Assembly: GCA_963680875.1 (NCBI GenBank)
Contig: OY804579.1
Span: 12,539,506-12,603,505, forward strand
Source: Bathymodiolus brooksi
Taxonomy: Eukaryota > Mollusca > Bivalvia > Mytilida > Modiolidae
DNA length: 64,000 nucleotides
Direction of reading: 5' to 3'
Part shown: one piece after another, positions 1 to 12,345 of the stretch
Layout of the letters: the number at the start of each line of letters is the position of its first letter
Numbering within the stretch: the first letter of the stretch is position 1
Notes under the pieces: model-generated
Told to the model about the DNA's origin: nothing
The model's database searches: none
The model's input: the letters and a program-made list of their open reading frames with translations, nothing else
Position numbers and translations under genes: made by a program

Positions 1-45
1 TGTTGGCAATAGTTCACCTGGACCTTTGGTCCAGGTGAACTAAAA
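1..45 (+). mobile_element. 3' end of a family A hairpin element (cut by window edge)
   Basis: Positions 12-40 form a perfect hairpin with arms GTTCACCTGGACC and GGTCCAGGTGAAC and a TTT loop, followed by an A-run. The preceding GGCAATA is identical to the 3' end of the large element ending at about 33306. The rest of the element lies left of the window. Confidence 0.85.
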
Positions 46-560
46 AAAAATTATATTAAATGATCGAGTTTTTTACTTTCTTTCAACAGCTATTGTTATC
101 TTAATTGTCATCGTAATTAGAATTAATCATTATGATTAGAAGAATGAAATGTCCTGACAAAACGTTAAAATTCAACTTCAATCACTCGCCGAAAGCTATA
201 AATAGCCTAATTACACAATCAGCATGTGTTTACCTTGATCTGTTACTGCACGTTAAACGAATGTTGACAGAAATATATGCTGGGAACCAGTACTTCTTAA
301 TTCAATAATTTTCAAAATCACGATTATTTATTTATAATACTGAAAGATTAAAACGGTATTTCTATAGTAAGCAATTTTAAATATTTAATATAAATAAGAG
401 ATAAACCCAAATAAACCAAAACAACAATAATAAATCATCACGTGAACTTACCTGTAAAAAAAAATGGCGGTCTTAAACAGTAACGCTAATCGTGACTTTA
501 TGCATTTAATATGAAAAATCTATTATTATGAACTAGTAACAGGTATGGAAAAAAACATCC
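46..560. other. Unannotated intron sequence
   Basis: This is AT-rich single-copy-looking sequence between repeats. I found no PTEN tail exon, no convincing open frame and no repeat structure here. Confidence 0.5.
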
Positions 561-574
561 ACGTTAGTCACAAA

Positions 575-670
575 GGGCAGGGTGCTGCTACAGATAGAGA
601 AAAAGGGCAGGGCGTCACTCGGACAAGGGCGGGCACTGCGCCCTGTAAAAACGGGCTAGCGAGAACACTG
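575..670. mobile_element. hAT-type terminal fragment
   Basis: The block is GC-richer than its surroundings (several GGGCAGGG and GGGCGGGC words) and ends GCGAGAACACTG. Read inward, that end is CAGTGTTCTC, the CAGTG-type end seen in hAT elements. No matching left end was found, so it is a fragment. It abuts the family B element at 671. Confidence 0.4.
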
Positions 671-1285
671 TTAATACAGAACCTTCAATAGGTGCTTCCC
701 ACCAAATTTCGGTTCATTTGGCAAAGCAGTTTCAGAGATTTTTAGAAATCGACCAATCTGAAACAAGAATTGCCTGTGGTGGCCATGTTTGTTAATGGAT
801 CAAAACGAAATGAGCAATCTCTATAGATGACCTTCCATAGATGCTTCCTACCAAGTTTCGATTCATTTGGCAAAGCGGTTTCAGAGGAGAAGATTTTTAG
901 AAATCGACCAATCAGAAACAAGAATTGCCTGTGGTGGCCATGTTTGTTAATGGATCAGGATGAAATGAGCAATCTTTATAGAGGACTACCCATAGATGCT
1001 TCCTACCAAGTTTCGGTTCATTTGGCCAAAAGGTTTCAGAAGAGAAGAATTTTAAAAATCAGCCAATCAGAAACAAGAGTTGCCTGTGGCGGCCATGTTT
1101 GTTAATGCATCGGGACGAAATGAGCAGTCTTTATAGAGGACCTTCCATAGATGCTTCCTACCAAGTTTCAGTTCATTTTGCTGAGGGGCTTCAGAGGAGA
1201 AGAATAAAATGTGAAAAGTTAACGGACGACGGACGCCAAGTGATGGCAAAAGCTCCCATTGCCTTTGGCAAGGTGAGCTAAAAAT
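671..1285 (+). mobile_element. Family B hairpin element, 5'-truncated (HINE/Helentron-like)
   Basis: This consists of three to four diverged ~140 bp monomers. Each carries GGCGGCCATGTTTGTTAA, AGGACCTTCCATAGATGC, and TTTCAGAGGAGAAG. The 3' end has GGACGCCAAGTGATGGCAAAA and then an imperfect hairpin at 1252-1278 (GCTCCCATTGCC, loop TTT, GGCAAGGTGAGC) and TAAAAA. The 5' terminal hairpin seen in the 11373 copy is missing. It has no coding capacity. The HINE assignment is inferred from architecture. Confidence 0.75.
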
Positions 1286-1800
1286 TAATTGCTGCAAAAT
1301 CCGACCCTGTCTCGAAAATTACGATTTTTTAACACTTACCTTTTTACCATATATAAAGTCCACCCAAACCCAATTTTATTTGATATCATCAAGCTTTACT
1401 CTACCGAATCCATATTTTAGATAATCTGAATCGTTTGCATTGAACTTTGGGAGGTATATATTAATTTTATTTTATCCCGGTTCGGAATAAGATGCCATCT
1501 TTTAGCATTTTCTATCAATAAGAGGCAAACATGAAACATTGCACAGCTAGTTCTATCAACGATTTTGAAGGATTTCTTCACATCTTTTATTGTCGAATCA
1601 AAAATGTTACGGAATCATTGACTGATAAACTACTTCGTCAAGTTGGTTGACAGGGGCAAGTGCAAAATAATCGGAACTCGCCTTACACAAACATACTCGC
1701 CGAATTTGTTCTCTTCTCGCTTTTGGCGAGTTGGCGAGCGGCGGTTTCTTTCACTGTAACAGTGTCTGGAAATCGTTTCAGACAACTTTTATTTACCCAC
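1286..1800. other. Intron sequence after the last visible pten exon
   Basis: This stretch lies immediately downstream of the donor at 1800 in gene orientation. I saw no repeat family and no exon resembling the PTEN C-terminal tail. Confidence 0.5.
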
Positions 1801-2001
1801 CTTGAAATTTGGACTGAACAACTTATGTGCTTTATCTTTATTGGCTTTGTCTAACTCTAACTTAGGAATAATCATCGTATAATCACTTCTGTTACTTGGA
1901 CTTGGAGCTTCCCCCGCCCATGACTTCCTTCCATTCTCTGATTTAGGTTTATCATCTGCCTCAACAAAAAAAGTGTTAAACCAAAACTGGAACATTTTGT
2001 C
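1801..2001 (-). CDS. pten: pten exon (human exon 8): end of C2 domain
   Basis: The exon is 201 bp, or 67 codons, phase 0. The acceptor TTTTAG ends at 2002 and the donor GTGGGT starts at 1800. It begins DKMFQFWFNTFFV (human DKMFHFWVNTFFI). A variable loop of about 20 residues follows, eight residues shorter overall than the human exon. It ends with ELDKANKDKAHKLFSPNFK, the conserved C-alpha-2 helix region that contacts membrane. The last codon is the Lys342 equivalent, the usual exon 8/9 boundary. The next exon should encode the phosphorylated acidic tail and PDZ-binding end. I could not find it in 1-1800. Confidence 0.95.
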
Positions 2002-2315
2002 CTAAAATAAAAACATTTTAAATTTAATTCAATTCAATAGACAAATAAAAATATAGAATGTTTATTGATCTCCTGTGAATTGTAAACTTTCTCATATTTA
2101 ATATCATCAACATACATTTAGTATTACTATTATATAACCTACATTTTCTGTATACGGTATGTAGTTTAAGATATCTTACAAAACATGGAATCAAAACCAG
2201 AGGTATTAAGAAATAAAAATACACAAATAATATTATCACAACATATATTTGTACTTAATACATATACAATTATATAGCAGTACTTTGATTCATTTGTCAC
2301 GATTCACCCATGCAG

Positions 2316-3632
2316 CAGTGATGTCATTAAAAGCCGGCAGCCGGCGATTGATTTTCGCCGGTTATTGTCCTTTCCTTGCCGGCTATTTTTCTAGGTCACA
2401 GTAAAAAAAAATGTGACAGAGAAATCCATATTCCAATATTATATCAATTATTACATCGTATAATTAATTAATTATGGATTTTGACGGCGGATTAATCAAC
2501 GTTATCTAATAGATTAAATCTATCATATCAGCTCCAATTGGGAAATCCCCTTTAGTATATATTTAGTCGCTATTTATAAAATTGTCCCCGTTTTCGACCT
2601 TTTTTTTAATAATGATCACCCGGATTCGTAAAATTGAGGAGTTTCTGCAAATTTTAAGTCATACATGAATTATTGGTTCGCAGATTTATTTTTGAAAATG
2701 GGTCTGAGCTCTCTCATTGGTCACATAAATCAACATCTTGAACATGGCATCCGATTTTCTCTAAACCACTTTACTTCGGACACTCAGTAGTGGTACCAAA
2801 TCACATTTTTATTGCTTTAACTACCAAATTTATAAAATTCTAGTTTTAAACTTTTATCTGATATTTTTTTCCCACGAAATAATAATTTTTAGGTGTTTTT
2901 CACTCTGACAGAAAATAATAACGTTTCCGTGACTACGATCAACCTCCCTACCTATGAATGTCCGATCAGACTGAAACAGGCACTAACCAGAACATACATG
3001 AAAGTGTTAACAAAAGAAATGTAATTTTCAGTCTGTACAAGGAATAAACCCAAAAATATAATTCGGGTAAAAAACAAATAAATCCAAATGCAAGTTAAAA
3101 CAAGATAAAAATGTTATGTTTCAAATCAAACATTATTGTACCGGTAAGTCTTTTCTGGTACATAATTTCTGTTACTAAAGATACATTGCTATAACTAAAA
3201 ATTGTGAATCGCTCAATTGATGCCAAAAATATAATGACTCATGCTGATGATAGTGACAGTGAATTTGAATGTGAAATTTATTAATAAAATTCATTGCGTA
3301 TTGAAATATTTTCTGGAATTTAATGAACAAAATATGATTTTTTTTGTTATGAAATAATACCTATTTTAGTTAAGTACAGTCCCTTTTAATCTTTTTTTAC
3401 TAAATATTTGCTCAATCAATCTCAATGGACATTAGCAAAAATAATTGAAGATTATGCAGTAAAAAATAGGACAAGAAATATAGTAATTTTAGCCTCATGA
3501 AATGCCCAGAATGCAGGATTTTACACCATTTAAGCGTCAGGGGTCTTAGGCGGCCTCCAGACACCAACCTGATTTTTCTGCCGCCTATTCTGAAAATTTT
3601 GCCACCTCTTCAAAATTCTACTGACAACACTG
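2316..3632. mobile_element. Probable non-autonomous hAT-like element with 11 bp TIRs
   Basis: The left end reads CAGTGATGTCA and the right end, inward, CAGTGTTGTCA, differing at one position. TGCAG directly flanks both ends (2311-2315 and 3633-3637), a possible 5 bp target duplication. The subterminal regions are GC-rich (CCGGC words at the left, GGCGG words at the right) against an AT-rich interior. A short frame near 3237 reads MTHADDSDSEFECEIY, possibly transposase debris. No full transposase is present. A 5 bp duplication is unusual for hAT, so the class is tentative. Confidence 0.5.
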
Positions 3633-6069
3633 TGCAGATCGTTGAACGATAGCCATGTGTGGTAATCAGAACACACCGGTCACAGTTTATATACAATATT
3701 GCATGTATTACTTATTAGTTCAAGAGAGGTTCAACTTTTTTGATAAAGATAGACAAGTAAGTAAACACTCGTGTATTACAATAAGTTAACATTTGGTGCA
3801 GTTTGCTGACATGAGTACCTAGGAATATATTTCTGCCTTAAAAGTTTCACTTCATCACAAATCTTCAATATGTATTTAACAAGAACACTGTCAAACTATC
3901 CTTGTCGTGAAAGGAAAGATTTTAAAAAAAATTATAATTTATTACAAAAATTTATTGAAAATATATTTGTGATAAACATTTAATATCAACAGAATAGATG
4001 ATGATGTCATATCCTTTCCTTTTTTCTTTCTTTTTTTTTTTTTAAAGAAAACCTCCAAATTGCCATACTTTTTTTACAAGTTGTATTTATGTAAATGGAA
4101 CAATTTTCACCCAAAAAATCAAAGCATAGAAATGTCATTATTACCCAGTGATTAGAAATCTGGTGGAAAAATATCATAGGTAGAATAATAGTGACATGTT
4201 ATTTACAAACTACGAGTGTTAATTAATTGCACATTAAATTTGTACTGTCAATAATGCCAGTTATAATCACAAGTATTCTGGACACACTCAATGTCAAATT
4301 TTCTTTCAGTGATCGTGACGTTAAATGTCAAACGTGAACAACAAAATATTATTTTTGTAACAATAGTTACATATAGTGTTGTATATAGTTGTTAATTACT
4401 AAAGATACAAGAACTTTCATGATTTTATAAATAGTTCATTAGAAAACTATACTCTGTGTCACCGAGTTTATAATCTGTTGAAACAGTGGGAAATTAGAAC
4501 TACTTATTGCGTCAGTCTTCGAGCTAACCCACTTGCCCAAAGCCCACGACAAGTAAAGCTGGATTCGGACAAGTGGAAATTATGAAAGACTTTGTTCAAA
4601 CAAATAATAGCAAATTTTCCAAATTTGGCTTTCGGGCAAGTAGACGAAAAAAATTAAGGCAAAGACTGTATCCCGTTGTGGCAAACTAAGTTGTATCTGA
4701 GAGATAATTCTTTGTGAAACTTAAAATTCCACTGACATATCCTTCATTTCAATCGTTTTGAATGTACAGGCTTTATTTGAGTATCATAGATCATTTAACA
4801 TGGAGTTTTTAGTAATTGTTTATACCGGAAGTGCATTTGATTGGACGTTCTTCGAATTCCTCTTAATTGTCATCGTTGGGTAAAAGAAATACGAAATATT
4901 GGCAGACTATGTAAGACAATACTTTTGTCATATTTAATGCAGATATTGCTGAACATAAAGTTTTATTGAAGAAATAGTGGCAAAATTAATGAGGCGTGGC
5001 AAATATTAACTCAGCATCTCATTAGAAACAAAGAAGGAAACCATGTAATGTTAAATCTCCGTAGAGAAAGTCAACGACATATTCATTCATTCAAATTGTC
5101 AAGGGAGAATATAAAGCATAGACCATTAACTTTGTGATGGAGAATAGCATTAGATTTTCAATGCAAAAGGGTAAGAAATGGGCATATAAAAATAGTAAGT
5201 ACCATATTTTGGAAACATGGATCATGTGACACAAAGTATAGTCACATGACAAAAGGTGTAGAAACAGGATTGGTTGTTACATATTGTATTAATCCTGAAT
5301 TATATAAATCATTTCTTTTTAGAGGATATCCCCTTCTTAAAGGTATATCCTGACAGGACTGCTCTTTTGTATGTCAAAACTAGTCAATTTTATGATTCAT
5401 GGGGAGGGGGTTCATTTCTTTCAATATGCTTTCTTGAAAGAAGATTTTTATATTCCCTAAAAGAAATGTCGCCTTGCAATGCTATGCTATGCTCTGCAGT
5501 CTTTCTTGACTCATAACCAATTTTCTACAGTGTCAATCCTTGACAGTCTATTATAATCTATATAGTAAAATAATTTGTGTACAGGTTGGATCTCTGTATG
5601 CCAACTATCGTAAATTCATTATCTTAGATACATTGGCAATTTATAAAAATACACTCTAAAATCAGTGCAATTAACACAAATTGATATAATTACCCCCACG
5701 GAATCTGTCCAAATCAATAACTAAAAACAAGAAAAGACTAATAAAAGGATGATATACTTCCTAAATGAGCCCCTCGTGGGGATGATGTGTTAAAATTACG
5801 AATGAAATGAAAATCAGATTAAAAATGTTGAAGACCATCAAGGTAATATTTCTACCAAGCTTGTCTTTATCTGCTCTATTGATTCCAGAGAATAGAATTG
5901 AAATATGAAAAGATATTGGATACACAGGACGGCAATGCCAAAAACAACAGCAGATGCAAAGTGGTGGCAATACCTCCAATATTAAAAGTCTGGAGGTATT
6001 ATTCTGATTTCAGGATGAATACATTTAAAAAATAATGATCTAACCTTTGTATGAAAAGTAAAAGTCTAA
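3633..6069. other. Intron sequence, largely unrecognised
   Basis: This is AT-rich sequence with a pyrimidine tract near 4020-4043. The segment around 4515-4670, with CCACTTGCCC, CCCACGACAAGT and CGGGCAAGTAG words, looks like a degenerate copy of the short TIR element better preserved at 60660-60817. No exon or intact gene is visible. Confidence 0.4.
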
Positions 6070-6230
6070 TAGGTTCTTACACGAGTCTTTATTGAAGATC
6101 TGGGATTTCTTTCACGAGAAATTCCGTCTTTTCATGAGTGGAGCGTAGCGGAACGAATGAAAAGACGTAGAATTTCTCACACGAGTGGAAGAAATCCCAG
6201 ATCTTCAATAGAGACGAGTGTAAGAACCTA
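6070..6230. mobile_element. Long palindromic element (about 68 bp arms)
   Basis: The segment is a near-complete inverted repeat. It opens TAGGTTCTTACACGAGTC and closes with the reverse complement GACGAGTGTAAGAACCTA. Internal matching blocks are GAAGATCTGGGATTTCTT and GTCTTTTCAT, around a ~20 bp centre at about 6139 that includes GAGCGTAGCGGAAC. A further inverted pair, TTCTTCCGTTTT at 6231-6242 and AAAACGGAAGA near 6773-6783, suggests the palindrome is one end of a larger ~720 bp element. Confidence 0.7.
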
Positions 6231-6900
6231 TTTCTTCCGTTTTTAACAATGTTTACATTTCGGCCCCGAAACTAGATCACCACGTGCTAGGAGAGAAGGA
6301 CGCTTATTTAAAGTTTGTGAGTGCATCGACCCCGTGTACACATGCATGAACTCCTGAAAAGAACCGCTTAATCATTATAATTCTTCAATGCAATACTGAA
6401 CATAAAAATGTATTCTTGCAATTGCATATCCCTGGTCTAAAAATTACACAAATTTAAATTCCGCAAAATGTTGTTGACGTCTTTGGTACATTAACAACAT
6501 GACGTCATATGAAGACTTCCAGTTTAAAACGTAAAGATCAGACGTCGTTTGGTTTCGTGTACGCTTCAATTTTGATAAAACATAACTAAAATACGTTTGC
6601 AAGGTAGGCGTTTTAATTATTTTTGTGTATTGTTGTAAATATGGCTTTCAATCTGACACTATCGTAGTTTCCCGTTGATTATACTCGGCCGATTTGATTG
6701 GCTGACAATGCCATGTAAGACAAGGTCACGCACAGCTGTCTTTATGGCTTGTCTTACATAGAAAACGCATCAAAACGGAAGATAGTGTGATCTGTTCTTA
6801 ACTGCGTAACATTACAATGCCTTCAGGATATAACTGTATAAAATAATTAATGAAACCAATCTTAAAAGACGACTAAAACTAAATCTCAATGGAGTCTGTA

Positions 6901-7166
6901 GGGCTACGGTTATGGTGTTTAACACCACTTTCAACAATATTTCAGTTATATCATGGCGGTCAGTTTTATTGGTGGAGGTATACAGGAGTATCCGGAGAAA
7001 ACCACCAACCTGTCATAAATCACTGACAAACTTTATCACATAATGCTGTATCAAGTACACCTCGCCTGAGTGGGGTTTGACCTCGCAACGTTAGTGGTGA
7101 TAGGCACCGGTTGCATAGGTAGTTATAAATCCAACTACCATATGATCATGACCACGACTGCCCCCT
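6901..7166 (-). mobile_element. tRNA-derived SINE, family D, with 11 bp target duplication
   Basis: Read on the minus strand, the tRNA-like head lies at the right. It starts GGGGGCAGTCGTGGTCATG, with a degenerate B-box region near 7073-7082, where this copy has diverged from GGTTCGAAC. A conserved central domain (GGTGGTTTTCTCCGGATAC) follows, and the tail ends TGGTGTTAAACACC. The direct repeat TGGAGTCTGTA flanks it at 6890-6900 and 7167-7177, marking the insertion precisely. It is non-coding. Confidence 0.85.
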
Positions 7167-7177
7167 TGGAGTCTGTA

Positions 7178-7932
7178 ACATGTATAATTGTTTACAATGA
7201 TAAAATATCTGTCTCCCCTGTAATAAGACCAACCCTTTATATGATCAGAATTTACAATAGTACAAGAGAGAGAAGAATATAGTCAGAAATAAAGGTCTAC
7301 GATTCACTAAATCTCTTGTTGAAACAAATGACTGTAACTTATATTACCACGATCCAAAGATGGCAGATGCCAAATCAACGGCAATCTAATTTCAATAATC
7401 TGGAATCAGGTGAAATTATTTATATCAATTTTACTGTTTTGTTTAATGAAATTTTCTGTAAATCGAGAAAAATAGAAAAAACAAATCCCAATGATTTGAA
7501 AACCGCCATCTTGTCATCATCGTAACTTGGGTTACGATTATCTGTTTAAGACCAGTGAACATTATTTTATATCTCTATGCATTTCAACATCAATTTCCAA
7601 CAGTTTACAGACTACCATATAACAGAGAACTAACTTTACAAAAAAATTAGATACAGCAAGCATTCATATAACAGTAATTTAATAATTCTTATTTCTACTT
7701 TAATAAATGCAGATATATATTTGGAGTTTCTACAAGATAAGGATAATGACATTCAGACTGCAATACATTCTCTTCAATATAACTTGTATGATATGGAACG
7801 AACATTAGATGTATAACAGAATCCAACAACAATACCTTGGCAAATATACTGGTTATGTCCCTTAGCATATCCTAAGGTCTACTAAGTGAGTACTCCCGAA
7901 AAAAGTTTAAATTTATTTTGAAAAAGTAAGCT
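7178..7932. other. Intron sequence and probable LINE 5' region
   Basis: I saw no gene here. Because the LINE ORF1 start lies at 7933, the last few dozen bases are probably LINE 5' untranslated sequence, but I cannot place the 5' end. Confidence 0.35.
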
Positions 7933-9277
7933 ATGTCTACAAATAGTCAATACTTGAATGGACAATTCATTGAATTCAGTGAGGTTCAAATTGAGCAATT
8001 GATCTCGAGTCTACATCGCATGAAACCAGTAGAAAATGACATTTTAGACGAAGAAAAAAGTGTAAACAAAGAAAACATATCCAGGCAGTGGATGAAGATT
8101 CAAGATAGGTAATAGGTAATAGGAAAACATGGCAGAGATCGTAAAAGACGATGGTAAAGGAAATGAATATACAAACACAAACACAAAAAGTAATGCATCC
8201 AGTGAAAAGGTCAAACCAGTCTTTCTTAAAGACGAGGATGTTCTTGGTTCATCTATGAAACCCGCACGATCCTTGTGGCTGACTAATGTAGAGATATAAA
8301 AGGCTATAGGAGTAAGGGTACCCTCACAATGTATAAAGGGTATACAGCGTATCAGGGAAATGTGGCATATTTATATGGACAATGAGGAAGACAGACTGTC
8401 ATTGTTAGTGCAGGGTTTAGTTTTGCGTGGCAGGCAAATCCCCCTTCATTCACAAAATCCATATAATCCTGGCAGAACACAACCAGACACCATAAGGATA
8501 AAGTTAAAAAAATGTGCCACTTTCCGCTGATGATGGACAGATCCATCGTGCCCTAACATTAGAGGGCTGTGAAATTTAAGGGTTATTCAGAAAGTTGACC
8601 AATTGTGAAACAGGTGACAGATTGATTATAAGTAAAACCTTACAAAACCCAATCCCAAAAAAGCTTCAAATTGGCAAATATTGGGCTCTTGTATTCCATA
8701 GTGGTCAACCAGAATTTTCTACACATAACCAACAAAATAACAATGCAAATAGAACAGACAAAGTACCTAGGTGTTACAAATGCCTATCTCACATTTTATG
8801 TGTGATTGTCCAAATGACTGGGTGTGCAAAGCATGTCACAAACCAGGACACAAAATGATGGATTGCCCAAATGAGTTCACAGAGGCTGAGTGTGAAACAC
8901 AAAATCACAATATAGAGGACAGTAATACAGATGTTCAGACAGACACTGTACAGAATACAACTACTGTAGAAATACACAATACAACACAAGAAGGTGAAAG
9001 TACAACAGAGGATATTGAACAATTTCAAAGTGTACAGAAAGTAGCATTTTCTAAGACGAATTCAACCAAAAATTCAAAAGCAAGTGTAAAAAAAATTACA
9101 ATGAAATATGGACAAAAAACAATGGAAACATTTATGAAAACACCAGTCTCATATGGACCTAAACAGACAGTAAAAAGTCTTACACCTCCAAATCCACCTG
9201 ATAGGCAAGATGACCAGACTAGCAAAAACAATGGCTCAAAAAAATCCTGTTGTAATGACAAAGTCCATAAACTGTGA
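7933..9277 (+). pseudogene. LINE ORF1 remnant (zinc-knuckle nucleic-acid-binding protein)
   Basis: Fragments in shifting frames form one LINE ORF1. A 59-codon start at 7933 (MSTNSQYLNGQFIEF) ends at a stop at 8110. A second part from 8129 (MAEIVKDDG) contains GIQRIREMWHIYMDNEEDRL but has an in-frame TAA at about 8297. A third, near 8530, reads PLSADDGQIHRALTLEGCEI. The CX2CX4HX4C zinc knuckle CKACHKPGHKMMDC lies at 8825-8866 after a frameshift, followed by a polar Thr/Asn-rich tail. Such proteins coat LINE RNA. At least two stops and two frameshifts make it dead. The motifs recall ORF1 of L1/Tx1-type LINEs from memory, so the clade is inference. Confidence 0.8.
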
Positions 9278-9321
9278 AATCCAATTATTAACTAGGATGA
9301 ACAATTTTAGATACCTAAAAC

Positions 9322-9897
9322 TTATGTCTCCCCTTAATGCGGCCATTTGTACAACAACCTATCTCGAAAGACAAAAATGTTATGGCCCGGGCAAGAAAAT
9401 AATATTCAAAAAACAATTATTTTACCTTGAGGTCAAGGGTCAAGGTCCCACGAAGGTCATTACGGTATGTGACACACCACCTTATGGTCATGCACCCACA
9501 TACCAAATATCATTGACCTATCTCGAAAGAAAAAAATGTTATGGTCCAGACAAGAAAATACTATTTAAAAAACAATTATTTGACCTTGAGGTCAAAGGTC
9601 AAGGTCCCACGAAGGTCATTACGGTATGCGACACACTGCCTTATGGTCATGCACTCACATACCAAATAAATACTATTCAAAAAACAATTATTTGACCTTG
9701 AGGTCAACGGTCAAGGTCCCACAAAGGTCATTATGGTACGCGACACACCGCCTTATGGTCATGCATCCACATACCAAATATCATTGACCTATCTCGAAAG
9801 ACAAAAAAGTTATGGTCCGGACAAGCTTCGCTGAGAAGAAGCAGAAGAAAAAATCAGACTAAAACAATATGTCTCCCTTCGTTCGAAGGGGAGACAT
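9322..9897 (+). mobile_element. Family C hairpin element (ATGTCTCCC type) inserted in the LINE
   Basis: The left end reads TTATGTCTCCCC. The right end is a hairpin at 9869-9897, ATGTCTCCCTTCG and CGAAGGGGAGACAT, with a one-base bulge. Between them are about three monomers spaced 159 and then 112 bp. Each carries TGACCTTGAGGTCAA, a second AAGGTCAAGGTCC-type stretch and CCTTATGGTCATGCA. It separates ORF1 from the ORF1/ORF2 spacer of the LINE. It shares architecture with families A and B (arm sequence at the 5' end, hairpin at the 3' end, ~140-166 bp internal monomers). It is non-coding; the open frame across it is not a gene. Confidence 0.7.
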
Positions 9898-10168
9898 AAT
9901 TATTGACAAATGATAGACTATTAGTGTCAGGATGTCTTGTCAACATAATATGGGGCAAGGTCACAATAGGTCAACAAAAAATTTAAACAGACGTTGGGAA
10001 CCATCAGTTAGAATTTACAGGTATGATTTATTTTTTGAATAAAGTTTATATTTGTGTATATTTTTTCTTATATGAATATGATATATATATTGTATATTTA
10101 TTGTGTAATTGATAATAATTGATATGGTAAATTTATTATTAATCATAAATTGTATATATTGAATATAT

Positions 10169-11372
10169 ATGGGCTCGAATAACTTGATAAATTTGTGTAG
10201 CCTAAATGTAAATAGCATGCACTTGAAGGAGAAAAGAAATAGAGTTATTGAATGGGTGAAAACACATGTATGTTCAATAGCATTTTAACAAGAAACACAT
10301 ATAGACGAGAACATAGAAAAAGAAATTCGAAACAATTTTCAATTTGAAATAGTAAGTAGTCATGGCACATCTGCTAGTAGGGGGGTTTCTATACTTTTAA
10401 ATAAATCATTGAATTTTGCTATACTAGATAAATGGGAGGATAAAGATGGAAGATTGTTGTTGATAAATATTCAAATCGATGATACAATTTTTACATTAGT
10501 CTGTATTTATGCACCTAATTGTAAAACTGCAAGAAATACATTTTCCAAAAAGGTAAGCTCAATTTTGAAAGACTTACGGGACTGGGATACCAATATTAGG
10601 GAGGGACTTCAATGAAACAATGAACCAAACTGATAGAAAAAGTGCAAGTCGCAAAAATACAAAACCGCAACAGGTAAGTAGTTCTAAAACTCTAATAAAA
10701 AGTAACAAATTAATAGATATTTGGAGAGATTTAAATGAAAATGTACAGCAGTTTACATGGCGAAGAAAAGATAAATCTCAAGCCAGTAGAATAGATATGA
10801 TATGCATAGGGATGGACTTTCGTATGCTTGTTGAATCATGTAAAATTAAACCTGCATTTATACAATCAACAGACCATCGGAGTGTGTTTCTAAAATTGCG
10901 ATCTGGCGTACAAGAAAAGGGCTGTGGCTTTTGGAAAATAAACAATTCTATTTTACAGGAACTAGAATATCAAACTTTAATTAACCACTTAATTGATAAA
11001 CATATTGAAAATAGTGAGAACAACCAAATTGATAGTAGACTTGTGTGGGATGTTTTAAAAATAGAAATACATGATCATACTATTATGTACTGTAAAAATA
11101 AATCAAAGCTTAATAAACAAGAGTGACGGTCTTTAGAAAAGGAGCTTAATGTTAAGCTAGCGAAACGAGATAGTATGAATGTTGAAGACAAAAATTTAAA
11201 CGACCATATCAATCTTTTAGAATTAAAATTAGAAAAAATCTATCAGGAAAAAGCAAAGGGGGCACAAGTAAGGGCATGGGAACAGTGGGTTGAATTAGGT
11301 GAAAAAAATAATTTATACTTTCTGGGACTGGAAAAGAAAGGACAAGTTAAAAAGTCAATAAATAAGATAAAC
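10169..11372 (+). pseudogene. LINE ORF2 remnant, part 1: AP endonuclease domain and linker
   Basis: The start ATG at 10169 gives MGSNNLINLCSLNVNS, the typical beginning of a LINE apurinic endonuclease. The catalytic QETH motif is at 10289-10300, directly after an in-frame TAA. RGVSILLNKS, a VCIYAPN block near 10500, GDFNET near 10603 across a frameshift, and STDHRS at about 10866-10883 complete the domain order. The linker continues with GAQVRAWEQWVELGEKNNLY to about 11372, where a family B element interrupts it. The domain nicks target DNA in active LINEs. Stops at 10286 and 11124 and frameshifts make this copy inactive. Confidence 0.88.
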
Positions 11373-12345
11373 TAGAGGCTCAGCACTGAGCTGAGCATGT
11401 GTCGCTCACCTTTCATTCTGCTTTGAGGAAACTTAATACAGAACCTTCCATAGGTGCTTCCCACCAAATTTCAGCTCATTTTGGCAAAGCAGTTTCAGAG
11501 AAGATTTTTAGAAATTGACCAATCTAAAAATAAGAATTGCCTGTGGCAGCCATATTTGTTAATGGATCAAAACGAAATGACCAATCTCTATAGAGGACCT
11601 TCTATAGATGCTTCCTACCACGTTTCATATCATTTGGCCAAGCGGTTTCAGAGGAAAAGCTGTTTTAGAAATCGACCAATAAGAAACAAGAATTGCCTAT
11701 GATGGCCATATTTGCTAACGGAACAAAATTCAATGAGCAATTCCCATAGAGGACCTTCCATAGATGCTTCCTACCACGTTTCGTTTCAATTAGCCAAGCT
11801 GTTTCAGAGTAGAGGATTTTTAGAAATCGACCAATCAGAAACAAGAATTGCCTGTGGTGGCCATGTTTGTTAACGGATCGGAACTAAATGAGCAATCTTG
11901 ATAGAGGACCTTCCAAGGATGCTTCCTACCAAGTTTTGATTCATTTGGCCAGGCGGTTTCAGAGGAGAAGATTTATTTAGAAATCAACCAATCAGAAACA
12001 AGAATGGCCTGTGGCGGCCATGTTTGTTAACGGATCGGGACGAAATTGAGCAATCTTTATAGAGGACCTTCCATAGATGCTTCCTACCAAGCTTTGGTTC
12101 ATTTCGCCAAGCAGTTTCAGAGAAGATTTTTTTAAATCGACCAATCAGAAACAAGAATTGCCTGTGGCGGCCATGTTTGTTGATGGATCGGGACAAAATG
12201 AGCAATCTTTATAAAGGACTTTCCTTAGATGCTTCCTACCAAGTTTCAGTTCATTTGGCTGAGGAGTTTCAGAGGAGAAGATTAAAATGTTAAAAGTTAA
12301 CGGACGACGGACGCCAAGTGATGGCAAAAGCAAGGTGAGCTAAAA
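11373..12345 (+). mobile_element. Family B hairpin element, near full length, inserted in LINE ORF2
   Basis: The 5' end TAGAGGCTCAGCACTGAGC includes the hairpin GCTCAG, loop CA, CTGAGC. GTGTCGCTCACCTT (11399-11412) follows, whose second half is complementary to the 3' arm. About six ~140 bp monomers (GGCGGCCATGTTTGTTAACG, AGGACCTTCCATAGATGC) fill the middle. The 3' part has GGACGCCAAGTGATGGCAAAAG and CAAGGTGAGCTAAAAA, but the left arm of the terminal hairpin is deleted in this copy. The element separates LINE codons ending INKIN from their continuation near 16243. Confidence 0.8.

Noticed and set aside
1..1800. PTEN last exon (acidic tail)
   Set aside because: I looked on the minus strand for VKLYF-like coding next to an acceptor and for an acidic Ser/Thr tail and found none. 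It probably lies outside the window.
8771..9277. A host CCHC zinc-finger gene
   Set aside because: The surrounding frames match a LINE ORF1, followed by an endonuclease/RT ORF2, and the reading frame is broken.
9425..9720. Nuclear-receptor response elements (AGGTCA half-sites)
   Set aside because: The TGACCTTGAGGTCA words are part of the family C element's internal monomer, and no promoter context is visible.
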